Source: Amorphophallus konjac
Taxonomy: Eukaryota; Streptophyta; Magnoliopsida; Alismatales; Araceae
DNA: 64,000 nt
Direction: 5' to 3'
Assembly (NCBI GenBank): GCA_022559845.1
Contig: JAHNEJ010001346.1
Span: 62,001-126,000 of the forward strand
The position numbers and the translations under genes are program-made. Positions 37,601 to 48,548 of this stretch are shown piece after piece (the stretch's first letter is position 1; each line of letters opens with the position of its first letter). The notes under the pieces are model-generated. The model was not told the origin of the DNA. It was given only the letters and a program-made list of their open reading frames with translations, and searched no databases.

Positions 37601-38560
37601 AATGATGTAGGTATGTTATCGTCAGTCAAAGCCTGGCTGTCAAAGTATTTCTCCATGAAGGATTTGGGAGAAGCATCCTATGTGTTGGGGATTAGGATCT
37701 ATAGAGATAGATCAAAGAGGATGCTAGGCTTGTCCCAATCAATGTACATAGACACCATTGTCAAAAGGTTTGGCATGGAAGACTCCAAGAGAGGTCAAAT
37801 ACCAATTAGACATGGAGTCTACCTCTCTAAGGAAATGTCCCCTAAAACGTCTGAAGAGAGGGAGTACATGAGTAGGGTTCCCTATGCCTCTGCCATAGGG
37901 TCCATCATGTACGCGATGTTATGTACTAGGCCTGATATAGCTTATGCTCTAAGTGTTACGAGCAGGTATCAAGCAGATCCAGGTGAACAACACTGGATAG
38001 CTGTGAAATGTATCCTTAAGTACTTAAGAAGGACTAAGGATCTATTTCTGGTATATGGAGGAGAGGACTTGAAACTGAGAGGATACACTGACTCTAGTTT
38101 CCAGTCTGACAAAGATGACAGCAAGTCAACCTCTGGGTTCATTTTTACTCTCAATGGTGGGGCAGTGAGTTGGAAGAGTTCCAAACAAGAAACCACTGCT
38201 GATTCAACAACCGAGGCTGAGTACATAGCTGCTGCCGAGGCGTCAAAGGAGGCGGTCTGGATGAAGAAGTTCATCGATGGATTGGGAGTTGTCCCAAGCA
38301 TCTCTGATCCTGTCCCCATGTTTTGTGACAACAATGGGGCAATTGCACAAGCAAAGGAGCCGAGGTCTCATCAGAAGTCCAAGCATATTCTGCGGCGTTA
38401 TCACTTGATCAGAGAGATTATAGCTAGAGGAGATGTGATAGTAGATAGAGTATCTTCTGCTGATAATATTGCAGATCCATTGACTAAGCCTTTATCTCAA
38501 AGTGTGTTTGAGCGTCACCTTGGGCTGATGGGGATCAAGCATGTGGGTGATTGGCTTTAG
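34662..38560 (+). pseudogene. Copia gag-pol polyprotein gene, single frameshift
   Basis: The first frame (34662-36761, 699 codons) encodes gag, then a CCHC zinc knuckle (C246 to C259), an aspartic protease motif DTG at D295, the GAG-pre-integrase WHCKLGH region, and integrase with D492, D555 and E591 (D-35-E spacing). The frame is lost near 36655-36662, consistent with loss of one base. A second frame (36695-38560) carries reverse transcriptase with YVDD (D296, D297 in that frame) and the RNase H domain to the end. The order PR-IN-RT-RH identifies Ty1/copia. Normally this is one continuous polyprotein of about 1300 residues. No other stop is seen, which agrees with the young LTRs. Confidence 0.95.
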
Positions 38561-38563
38561 TGC

Positions 38564-38573
38564 AAGTGGGAGA
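38564..38573 (+). other. Polypurine tract of the copia element
   Basis: AAGTGGGAGA next to the 3' LTR, the usual plus-strand priming site. Confidence 0.8.
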
Positions 38574-38574
38574 T

Positions 38575-40112
38575 TGTTGGAGATGTATGCCCTTCAAGCC
38601 AATCACAAGTGTTGTGATGGCGACATTTCTTGTACAATTTCGTTCAATATACTAATGGCATTTTCTTCATTATATTCTTAGCACGTTATAGTATGTTTGT
38701 TGTAATATGATGAAGTCCTTGAATATGAGCTATGATGATTGGATCATAATGAGATTGTGATAATGAGAACAGTCATCTAGATGTTTATATTCTAAATGTT
38801 CCTGGTCATAGGATCTTCAAGAAGGGACATTGAAGATCCGGATAGACTGGTGCACGTGGTACTCACTCATGTGATGAGGGTGGTCGATCTCATAATCACC
38901 GGTGTGGTGACATCAAGGTACGCGTGCAGGTGCTCGTTAGTGGAATGAGTTCACTGAACTGACCCGATCTAGAATTCCTGAATGGTAATCATGCTGACTG
39001 TCAATCAGGAGATTCTAGTGCCACAGTAGCATAGTTGGATCTTTGACCTGAGTCACTAACGAGGTTTTGCGTGGACTCCACTGAGCGCTTGATTGCTGAC
39101 TTATGAACTTCAATCTTGTGGTTCTTAATAGTTAGCTATTCGGACTCAGTGGGATTCATGTGAAAACACTTTGGTGGACAACAAGGGATCATTCACTCTC
39201 TGCATGGATTAAGAGAGAGAATGCTCTATGGACATGTACTTAGAAATCCCTGGCCAGGGTATGGGGGTTCACTTAGAAAAGGAGTTTTCTAGTGAACTGT
39301 ACTTAAGAGTACAAGGGTCCATAAGATCATGATGTTTTAGGGTTTGACAGTTTGACCGTACCCTAATTCTGATTGGAGCATTGTATGAATGAGGATCTAT
39401 AACTGTGTGGAATCTGATGACGGAAAGGTTCAATATGGGTTGCATCCCTCCCAAAGTCATTTGGGATCACGAGGTGTTGCTTGGTGCCGTTCGTGGTCGG
39501 AAAGCCTGTTAAATCCATTAAGAGTTATTGGATTATAACTAATTAAGTTAAGAAGAGTTCTTAGCTTAATGGGCTTGAAAACTAAACAGACTATTGGGCC
39601 TAGAGGGTCACACACAATAGAGTAGTGGATCAGACGGAGAAGGACGGTAATTATAGACCGTTTCTGGGTTTTTGTGAAAAATGCCAGAGTCTATAAATAC
39701 ACGCTGAGGAGAGAAACCCTGGCCAAGCACTAGGGTTTCTCCCCTGGCCGCCCCCCCTCTCTCTCTCTCTCTCCTCCCTGACCTGGGCGCATCCCTCTCT
39801 CTCTCCCTCCTCCTACGGCGGTGGATGGTGGTGCTGAGGAGTGGCTGACGTGTGGAGATCGAGAAGGAGACTCCGTCCGTTCCCGCTGCTCGTGTGGATA
39901 CATCTAGAGGCCGGACACTTGGACGGCTAGCAGCCCGACGAGCCTCTACTCGATCGTCTTCGGGCATCTGGGAATTGATTAATCCCGCAAAGGTATAGAA
40001 CTGTTCTTCCTTGGCGGGTTCTTCGATTAATAGTTTTTGATTTTGATCGCCGGCAACGATACGACTCTTAGGGTTTCGTTGTTTCCGCTGCTGCTCTGAT
40101 CGAAACCTTACA
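38575..40112 (+). repeat. 3' LTR of the copia element
   Basis: 1538 bp with TG...CA ends; differs from the 5' LTR mainly by transitions. TATA box at 39692-39699. Confidence 0.95.
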
Positions 40113-40117
40113 CGTCG
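40113..40117. repeat. Target-site duplication of the copia element, right
   Basis: CGTCG against CGTCA on the left; the difference fits a CpG-type G-to-A change. Confidence 0.65.
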
Positions 40118-40479
40118 CGCACCCCACCTCCGGCCACCGTCCGCCGTTGCCCACGTACCTCCACCGCCTCCGGACGCCCCCACGTCCATCGCCCGTGAGC
40201 ACAGCCCACGCCCTCGACAGCCTCCACGCCGCTGCCGCTGTCGTCCCCGGCACTGGCACTGCTGCGAAGCACCGCCTCCGGACGCCCTGCCAGCACAGCC
40301 GCCTGCATCGCGATGCCGCGAAGCACATTCCGTCCTCCGGCCATTTCGCCGCGAGCTCGTCCCCGCCGCCACTATCGCCGTCCTCTGTCGCCGCCGGCCT
40401 CGTCACCTCCGCCTGCGTAGACCCCCCGGCCACCGTCGCTCCCGAGCCACCCCGCGACCTCTGCGTTCCCTCTCTCTCC

Positions 40480-40885
40480 CATCGTCTCTCTCTCTCCCCC
40501 CTCCGTTCTCTTTCTCTCTCCCTCTCACTCTCTCTCTCTCTCTCCCTCTCACTCTCGGTTTTCTCTCTCTCTATTTCTCTCTCTCTTCCTCTCCCCGTCG
40601 CGGCTCTCTTTCTCTCTCTCTCTCTCTCTTCCTCCTCCCCGTCGCGGCTTCCTCTCTCTCTCCTCCTCCTCCCGCCGTGTCTCTCTCCCTCTCTCTCTCC
40701 ATCTCGATCTCCCTCTCATCTTTTATTTATTTATTTTATTTATTTCTCCTATCTCTCTCAATCTCTTCCACTCTCTCTCGATCTCTCTCTCACTTTTTCT
40801 TATATTTTTATTCTTCTCCCCCTCTCTTTCTCTCGCCCTCACTATCTCTCTCTTTCCCATTTTTTTTATTTTTTTAATCCCCCTC
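40480..40885. repeat. CT-rich low-complexity tract
   Basis: Long runs of CT with TTTATT interruptions. The tract resumes at 47929 after the CACTA element. Ser/Leu-rich open frames here are artefacts. Confidence 0.8.
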
Positions 40886-40888
40886 TCT
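40886..40888. repeat. CACTA target-site duplication TCT, left
   Basis: TCT immediately before CACTACAAG; repeated at 47926-47928. Confidence 0.85.
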
Positions 40889-41012
40889 CACTACAAGAAA
40901 AAGTGGCTATAGCGACCGCATTAGCGACCGCTTTAATCGGTCGCTAGTCGGTCCCAAATAGAGACCAATTCGGCGACCGAAATAATCGGTCGCACATCTG
41001 AGACCTATTGGC

Positions 41013-41246
41013 GACCGAACTAAATTCGGTCGCCAATCGGTCGCTGATCCCGTTATACTCCCCCCCTGCGACCCCCGCCCGCCCGAGCCCCTCCCCGCCC
41101 GAGCCCTCCCTCCCGCCCTCCACCCTCCCGACCGAACTAAATTCGGTCGCCAATCGGTCGCTGATCCCGTTATACTCCCCCCTGCGACCCCCGCCCGCCC
41201 GAGCCCCTCCCCGCCCGAGCCCTCCCTCCCGCCCTCCACCCTCCCG
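41013..41246. repeat. 117-bp tandem duplication near the CACTA left end
   Basis: Copy 1 at 41013-41129 and copy 2 at 41130-41246, each starting GACCGAACTAAATTCGGTCG and carrying a GCCCGAGCCC-rich tail. Confidence 0.85.
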
Positions 41247-41640
41247 CCCGAGCCCCCTTCCCCTGCGGCCCCCTCCCCCTGCGGCCCCCTCTCCGCCCTA
41301 GCCCCCCCTCCACCCTCCCGCCCGAGCCCCCGCCCGAGCCCCCTTCCCCTGCGGCCCCCTCCCCCTGCGGCCCCCTCTCCGCCCTAGCCCCCCTCCTCCG
41401 CCGGAGTCCCCCCTTCCCCTGCGGCCTCCCGCCCGAGCCCCCCTCCGCCGGAGCCCCCCCTCCCCCTGCGGCCTCCCGCCCGAGCCCCCCTCCTCCGCCC
41501 GAGCCCCCCTCCCCGTGCGGCCTCCCGCCCGAGGCCCCCTCCGCCGGAGCCCCCCTCCGCGCCGCTCGCCTCGCCGTCGTCGCCGCGCCGCTCGCCTCGC
41601 CGTCGCCGCTCGCCGTCGCCGTCGTCGCCGGCTTCCTCTC
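41247..41640. repeat. GC-rich CCCGAGCCCCC-type repeats
   Basis: Irregular tandem phrases such as CCCTGCGGCCCCCT, GCCCGAGCCCC and TCCGCCGGAG; long Gly/Arg/Pro frames here are compositional. Confidence 0.7.
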
Positions 41641-41644
41641 TCTC

Positions 41645-41653
41645 ACACACAGG

Positions 41654-41698
<45 letters not shown>

Positions 41699-41718
41699 CG
41701 CCGCGGCCCCCCCACAGG

Positions 41719-41761
<43 letters not shown>

Positions 41762-41781
41762 CGCCGCTGCCCCCCCCAAGG

Positions 41782-41830
<49 letters not shown>

Positions 41831-41856
41831 CGCCGCGGCCCCCCCCCCCACAGGTA

Positions 41857-41887
<31 letters not shown>

Positions 41888-41901
41888 CGCCCCCCCACAG
41901 G

Positions 41902-41946
<45 letters not shown>

Positions 41947-41969
41947 CGCCGCGGCCCCCCCCCCACAGG

Positions 41970-42012
<43 letters not shown>

Positions 42013-42026
42013 CGCCCCCCCACAGG

Positions 42027-42065
<39 letters not shown>

Positions 42066-42080
42066 CGCCGCGGCCCCCCC
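41645..42080. repeat. Seven-unit CT minisatellite with CACAGGTAC junctions
   Basis: Units of 47-74 bp have the form CACAGGTACC, then (CT)10-19, then CCAACCCGCC(GCGG) and a C-run. GGTA junctions fall near 41652, 41718, 41780, 41854, 41900, 41967 and 42024. Confidence 0.85.
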
Positions 42081-42369
42081 ACCCCAACCCCCTGCAGGGA
42101 ATTTAATGTGAAAATTTTGTTTAGGCCATGCTAATTTTTTGTTTAGGGCATTTCATAGTCCATGTTATTGTTAATATGATAGAATATTATTTTGTGCACT
42201 TTTCAGGTGTTTGGGTGCTTTATATTGCCTTTATTAACAGTCATATGGACCTTCCATTTTTTGTAGTAAAATACCAGTGCATGTAAATAGTCATTTTTGT
42301 GTGTTAGCATGATAATATATTCACAAACATGTGTTGTATTTGGATTGGCCTCACCTCTCCTTTCCTAAT

Positions 42370-43890
42370 GATTAGTGTAAGGTTTTTAAGGGTTTAGTGT
42401 TTAGTGTTTAAGGTTTAGGGTTTTAGATTTAGGTTTTAGGTACTAGATTTAGGTTTTACTCTTTTAAGGTTTAGGATTTTTAGGGTTTAAGGTGTTTAGG
42501 GCTTTTAGGGTTTAGGGTTTAGGATTTTAAGCTTTATGGTTTAGGGTTTGGGGCTTTAGGGTTAGGATTTAAGGGTTAGGTGTTAGGGTTTAGGAAGGGT
42601 TTCAGGGCTACAGGTTTTTGGACTTCGATTTTAAGTGTGGGTTTTTCGGTTTACGGTTGCTAGGCTTAGGGTTGAGGGGCTGTTTAGTGTTTAAGGTTTA
42701 AGGGCTTACGGTTTTAAGATTTAAAGTTTAAGGTTTGACAGTTTTGAGGTTTAGTAGTTTATGTATTAGGGGTGGGGTAAGGGGTTCAATGTGGGTTTAG
42801 GATTTTAGTGTTTTAAATTTTATGGTTTTTAATTATTTTAGGGTTTTACAGTTTAGGGGGTTATGAGTTTATTTTTTTATGTTTAGGGTTTAACATATAG
42901 GGTTAGGGTTTAAGGTTTAGGGTTATTTAGGGTTTAGGTTTTTGGGTTTAGGGTTAGTTGTTTGGTGTTTAGGTTTGTTTGCATTTTATATTTGGCATAT
43001 GAGTTTAGGGTTTTGGATTTAGCATTTGGGGTTTTTGGTTTAGCGGTTAGGGGGGTGGATTACGGTTTTGAGAGTTTAGGCTTTAGGGGTTTTTGGTTTA
43101 GTGGGTCTAGTTTCTAAGGATTTTAGGTTTTAGGGTTTAGGGTTTTTCATGTTTTTAGGGTTTATAGTTATTACAATTTAGGATTTTTAGGGTTTAGGGT
43201 TTTTCGAGTTTTTATGGTTTATAGATATTATGGTTTCATATTTTTAAGGTTTAGGGTTTAGGGTTTAAGGTTTTCAAGATTTATGGTTTAATGTTTTGAG
43301 TTTAGGGTTTAATGTTTTTAAGGTTTAAGGTTCTTGGGGCTTTTAGGGTTTTACATATAGGTTTACATTTTTGGGTTTCTTTTATTTAGGGTTTGATGTT
43401 ATTAGTGATTTTAGGGTTTATGATTTTAAATTTATGGTTTATGGTTTAGAGTTTATAGTATTAAGATTTTTGATTTTTAGGTTTAGGAGTTTTAGGGTTT
43501 AAGGTTTAGGATTTAGGGTTTTTCAGATTTAGTCTTTTATGTTTGTGGTTTTTAAGGATTTTAGAGTTTCTAGTTTTAGGGGTAACTCAAGATTTAGGGT
43601 TTTAAGGTTTAGGGTTTGGGATTTTTAGTTTGAGGGTTTGGGGTTTAGCAATCGGTGGTTTAGCAGTTTAGGAGTTTAAGGGATCGTAGTGGGGTTAGGG
43701 GTTAGGGGAGGGTTTAAGATTTATAATTTTTAAGGGTTTTATGGTTTTATGATTTAGGGGGTTCGGGGTCTGCAGTTTAGTGTTTTTAGGGGTTTTAGGG
43801 CTTACGTTTTTTTTTCTATAGGGTTTACAATTTTTACGGGTTTAGGGTTTAAGGTTTAGGGATTTGGGAATAGGTTTAGGTTTTAGGATT
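42370..43890 (+). repeat. Degenerate telomere-like (TTTAGGG)n array
   Basis: About 1.5 kb built from TTTAGGG and close variants (TTTAAGG, TTTTAGGG, TTTAGGATTT). The order is degenerate throughout, with only short perfect runs. It lies inside the CACTA element, not at a chromosome end. Confidence 0.85.
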
Positions 43891-43900
43891 TTAGATTTAG

Positions 43901-44168
43901 GTTTGAGCAAATCGCTCAAAAGTGCAATTTGCAAATGCACTTGGTTTATAATCAAAGCCGTCGGGGTCCGGGGGTCCAGAATGTGAAATACTGATCCGAT
44001 CGGCATTCCGATCATTCCAACACAACCTGGGAGGTAGACGTGACTTGTCAGAGCTGACGGATTCTAAATCGGACTACCGGTTTGAGCCCGACGCTCAAAA
44101 GTGCAATTTGCAAATGCACTTGGTTTATAATCAAAGCCGTCGGGGTCCGGGGGTCGAGAATGTGAAAC
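43901..44168 (+). repeat. One and a half diverged copies of the 179-bp satellite
   Basis: GTTTGAGC starts at 43901 and again at 44080, a period of 179. The sequence is recognisably related to the array at 45949-46970 (shared GACTTGTCAGA-CTGACGGA, GGGTCCGGGGGTC and GTTTGAGC...GCTCAAA). Confidence 0.8.
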
Positions 44169-45043
44169 TTTTTTGAAGTCGGGAGTGTTTAACCTTTCCA
44201 AGTCTCTCATAATCCAACAGTCATTTACCTTTCCACTTATTTGATCCACAATCCCATTAAATTTGAGGAAGTGATCCTTGTTATGACACGACCACTCCGA
44301 CGGACAGAGTGACCTCTCAAGATCTCGATCCGCACAACAAGAAGGGAGGAAGAAGAAGGAACAATCACACAAGATAGGAACACATATTTACGTGGTTCGG
44401 AGGTTACCCCCTACGTCCACGGGCGACGGCGACAGTGGAACTTCACTAGATGTGGAGAAATATACAAAGAAGTCAGCACCCCAACTTGGAGGAACAAATC
44501 CTCTCACAAGAAACTCTCTCAAGCTATCCCCCCAAGACCTCTTTTAGATCTTCTCTCTAAGAAGCTCACTCGGGCTCTCACTTGGGGGCGGGTTTCATTT
44601 TTCATCGAATTAGAAAATTATTTGGGACTATTTTATTTTTCTTGGTCCAGTTCAAAAAATTAGCACACCGCCTAATTACTTAGTCCATCGGCTAGTGTGT
44701 GCAATTTGATTTTTCACCCTTTATCTTGGTGCATGTTCTATGTTGTTGGTTTTTCTTTCACATTTATTTGGGAACCCATTATTTACATCAGGCAGCCAAT
44801 GACCGGATGCGTGGAGATTGTTTTCTCACTCTATATTTCATACCGGTTGATCTATTTGCCTGAGTTTTCTTTGTCATTTATTTCTCGTAAGTGTTGTTTA
44901 CGTAAGACAATGAATATATTTAATTAGGTGGCGATTCATTTTCCACCGTTCATTTTGTGCTGGATGATGCATTTGCAGGGGACTGTATGCCTTCAAATTT
45001 ATTTATGATTGTGTTGGTTAAATCTGGCAAGACATGATTTTTT

Positions 45044-47231
45044 GTGCAGAATGATTTTATAAGCCTTTTTTCAAGTAGGATGATCTTACCTTACTTGGGT
45101 ATCCTTTCTCATTTATGCATGATAATTGTACTTTACACAATCAACACCATGATTTTGTGTGCAGGTTCATTTTTCACCCTATTTTCATGCTCCATGATCT
45201 ATTTCCTTGGGTTTGGACATGTTTATGGTTTTGGACATAGCTTGGGCACGACTAGGGTGTTATCATCATGCTCGAGTTCGGTCTCACATGCGACCTCTCC
45301 ATTTACCACACCAGCAGCCCCAGATGGTTCTTCCAGTGCCGCCCCGACCATGACTCCAGATATGTTTAGGCAGATCGTCAACGAGACCGTCTCTCAGAAT
45401 ATCTCTCAGAATATCTCAACCATCGTCGCTCAGACCGTCTCCCAGATGCTCACATCCTTGGGAATTGATAGTAGTAGAGCACCTCCTGCACCTCCTGCAC
45501 AGCAGCCTCCGGTAAGTATTTTATTTGATTGATTTTCTATTTGTTAACTCTAAATATCATCTTACAAAATATAAGAATTTAGATTGAGGAGGGGAAAATA
45601 TCATTTTCTTAACTCTAAATATCATCTTACACCTATCCTCTGGATATTAGAATCAACAGGCAGACTGTTCTGCAGGATTTTCCATAGGTGTATAGAGATT
45701 TTGGTTAGAACTGAAAGTGAAAAGATATGTATAAATTCTATTCACTTGAGTGGGGGAGGATACAGATCTATAAATATTCATAAAGCTAGAATAATATAAG
45801 GAAAGTAACATGTAGACATGAATAAAATATGCCAATTTAGGTGAAAAGATCTCCCCAAAGTCTGGTAACTGTCATGGCAGGAAGCCAGGAACAGCACCTC
45901 TAAGCAAAGGAAGGGCAGTTCATACAAAGGAGCATAGGTCATAAGTTACCGGTCGGATGGCCGTGCCGGTCATTCCAATACGACCGGGGAGATGAAAGTG
46001 ACTTGTCAGAACTGACGGAATCCAAATCGGATGCCCGGTTTGAGCTCGGCGCTCAAACTTCATTTTTAAAATACACTTATTTCAAATGAACTGTTAGGAC
46101 GGGTCCGGGGGTCTAAAATCTGAAATACCGGTCGGATGGCCGTGCCGGTCATTCCAATACGACCGGGGAGATGAAAGTGACTTGTCAGAACTGACGGAAT
46201 CCAAATCGGATGCCCGGTTTGAGCTCGGCGCTCAAACTTCATTTTTAAAATACACTTAGTTCAAATGAACTGTTAGGACGGGGCATTTGGTTCTAAAATC
46301 TGAAATACCGGTCGGATGGCCGTGCCGATCATTCCAATACGACCGGGGAGATGAAAGTGACTTGTCAGAACTGACGGAATCCAAATCGGATGCCCGGTTT
46401 GAGCTCGGCGCTCAAACTTCATTTTTAAAATACACTTAGTTCAAATGAACTGTTAGGACGGGTCCGGGGGTCTAAAATTCGAAATACCGGTCGGATGGCC
46501 GTGCCGATCATTCCAATACGACCGGGGAGATGAAAGTGACTTGTCAGAACTGACGGAATCCAAATCGGATGCCCGGTTTGAGCTCGGCGCTCAAACTTCA
46601 TTTTTAAAATACACTTAGTTCAAATGAACTGTTAGGACGGGGCATTTGGTTCTAAAATCTGAAATACCGGTCGGATGGCCGTGCCGATCATTCCAATACG
46701 ACCGGGGAGATGAAAGTGACTTGTCAGAACTGACGGAATCCAAATCGGATGCCCGGTTTGAGCTCGGCGCTCAAACTTCATTTTTAAAATACACTTAGTT
46801 CAAATGAACTGTTAGGACGGGTCCGGGGGTCTAAAATTCGAAATACCGGTCGGATGGCCGTGCCGATCATTCCAATACGACCGGGGAGATGAAAGTGACT
46901 TGTCAGAACTGACGGAATCCAAATCGGATGCCCGGTTTGAGCTCGGCGCTCAAACTTCATTTTTAAAATACAAGATGAAATTTGAACTTATATTGTGTGT
47001 GTGTATTTATATATATGAAAATGAGCTGGCTTAAACTATTGGCATACTCTTGTTAATGCTTGATTTCTTTATTAAGTCTTGTTAATGCTTGATTTCTTTA
47101 TTAAGGATTTGATTATAATTTTTTTAAATGATATACAGGATCATCCGTCGCGAGATGTTGGACGAGACGACGACCAGGATGATGTTGGACGAGACGACGA
47201 CCAGGATGAGACATATGTGGAGGATTTGTGA
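45044..47231 (+). pseudogene. En/Spm-type transposon protein remnant, two exons
   Basis: An open frame (45044-45511) ends at a strong donor, GTAAGT (45512-45517), after a Gln/Ser-rich segment (MFRQIVNETVSQN...) and a Pro-rich APPAPPAQQPP. An acceptor ATACAG at 47133-47138 leads in phase 0 into a 31-codon acidic last exon (47139-47231) with two copies of DVGRDDDQD. A Gln/Ser helix, Pro linker and acidic tail are common at the C-terminus of plant Ptta/En/Spm transposon proteins. The beginning of the gene is not identified: the ATG at 45044 is arbitrary and an upstream acceptor may exist near 45164. The 1.6-kb intron contains the satellite array. The function of this remnant is inferred only from its setting and composition. 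Confidence 0.5.
45949..46970 (+). repeat. Satellite array, alternating 179- and 180-bp units
   Basis: Unit starts (CCGGTCGGATGG) fall at 45949, 46128, 46308, 46487, 46667 and 46846. Units alternate between one type with GGGTCCGGGGGTCTAAAAT and one with GGGCATTTGGTTCTAAAAT, so the higher-order repeat is 359 bp. Each unit carries the stem-loop GTTTGAGC-TCGGC-GCTCAAAC. Confidence 0.92.
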
Positions 47232-47925
47232 TTTTATTTTAGTTGTGTATGTTGTCATTTTATTATTATGGATGTATGATTAATTTGTGATTTTATTTTA
47301 ATTGTGTGTAATTTGAGGTTCGTGGAGATTGTGATCCGTGTAGTTGATTTATTATTGTTTTATGAAATTGTTATTTATCAGGTGCTTGTATGTGATGAAT
47401 TTGAGATTTGTCGATATTGTTGTCTGTGTAGTTGATTTTATATTTATGTTATGAATTTGTTATTTATCAGGTAATTTATTTATCAGTTTAAATAAATTTT
47501 TAAAAAAAAAATAATGCAAAATTAGCGACCGCATGGAGACTGAATTGCGACCGAATAGCGACTATACGTTATATTTCTTTTATTAAATAATTATACTTGG
47601 CGACCGACTAGCGACCGAATTGAGACCGAATAAATCCAATAGGTTAATTTTATTTTTAAAAATACAACATAATTAGAGACCGAATAGCGACCGAATTGAG
47701 ACCGACTTAATTAGCGACCGATCAGGCGACCGATTATAATCGGTCTCTGGTAACGACTGATACTGCGACCGAATTATGTCGGTCGCTATATAGCGACTAG
47801 TATATAGCGACCGACATGTTCGATCGCTAGATAGTCTCTGTTCGGTCGCAATGCAGATTTGCGACCGATCTACGACTGAATAGCGACCGCTAGGTCGGTC
47901 GCTATCCGCGATTTTTCTTGTAGTG

Positions 47926-47928
47926 TCT
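47926..47928. repeat. CACTA target-site duplication TCT, right
   Basis: TCT right after the terminal TTGTAGTG. Confidence 0.85.
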
Positions 47929-48509
47929 CTTATCCTCCTTCACCCTTTCTCTATCTCTCCCTCTCTCATACTCTCTGCTCTCTCTCGACCTCCCTCATCT
48001 CTTTTTTTTATTTTATTTTATTATCCTTTTCTTCTCTCCCTTGCGATATCTCTCTCTCATATTTTTTTTCATTTTTTTATCCTCTCACTCCCTCTCTCTC
48101 TCTCCAGCGTGTCTTCCTCTCTCTCTCTCCCCCTCTCTCTTCCTCTCTCTCTCTCTATCTATCTCGCTAATCCCACTCTCTCTTTTCATTTTTCGTTATT
48201 TTTTACTCCCTCTTTCTCCTTTTTCTCTCTCCTTCTCTCTCTATCGTAAGCCCCACCTCCCCTCTTTCTTTCTCTCACGTTTTTTTCTTCTCTGTTGCTC
48301 TTCACATCCTTGTACACCACACACTGCACGCGTAGGCACTCTCACCTTCACACTGCACACATTCATGCTGTTCACCTTTCATTTTTAAGCATGCACCATA
48401 TGCACAGAACTCTTGTAATTTCTGATTTTATTAGTATGTTAATCCTGTCATCTTTATATATATAACTATATACATATACTTAAGTATCTATGCATATACA
48501 TATCAAGTA

Positions 48510-48548
<39 letters not shown>

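Larger units (their letters stand above)
30833..40112 (+). mobile_element. Complete Ty1/copia LTR retrotransposon (9280 bp)
   Basis: It contains, in order, the 5' LTR (30833-32371), the initiator-Met tRNA primer-binding site (32373), a 2.3-kb leader, gag-pol (34662-38560), a purine tract (38564-38573) and the 3' LTR (38575-40112). I count about 18 substitutions and one indel between the LTRs, roughly 1.2 percent, so insertion is fairly recent. A one-base frame break in pol (near 36655-36662) makes this copy non-autonomous. It sits inside CT/GC-rich DNA that continues at 40113. The LTR length and long leader resemble Angela/Tork-type copia elements, but lineage assignment needs a tree. Confidence 0.95.
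40889..47925. mobile_element. Complete CACTA (En/Spm) element, 7037 bp
   Basis: The ends are exact inverted copies for 14 bases (CACTACAAGAAAAA) and are flanked by the 3-bp duplication TCT. Subterminal regions (to about 41165 and from about 47520) are dense in GCGACCGA and TCGGTCGC in both orientations, the transposase-binding type of repeat. The interior holds a 117-bp duplication, GC-rich DNA, a seven-unit CT minisatellite, a 1.5-kb telomere-like array, an En/Spm-type protein remnant and a 179/180-bp satellite. No catalytic transposase is recognised, so the copy is probably mobilised in trans. The match of both ends to the target makes this one of the firmest calls in the window. Confidence 0.93.

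Noticed and set aside
40147..40947. Plus-strand frame of 266 codons after the copia element
   Set aside because: Alanine/proline then serine/leucine composition, runs into the CACTA terminus; compositional artefact.
41170..42111. Long Arg/Glu- or Ser/Leu-rich frames on both strands
   Set aside because: Produced by (CT)n and C-rich tandem repeats in the CACTA element; no start context or domain.
42370..43890. True telomere or chromosome end
   Set aside because: The array is degenerate and lies inside a CACTA element with intact ends and sequence continuing on both sides.
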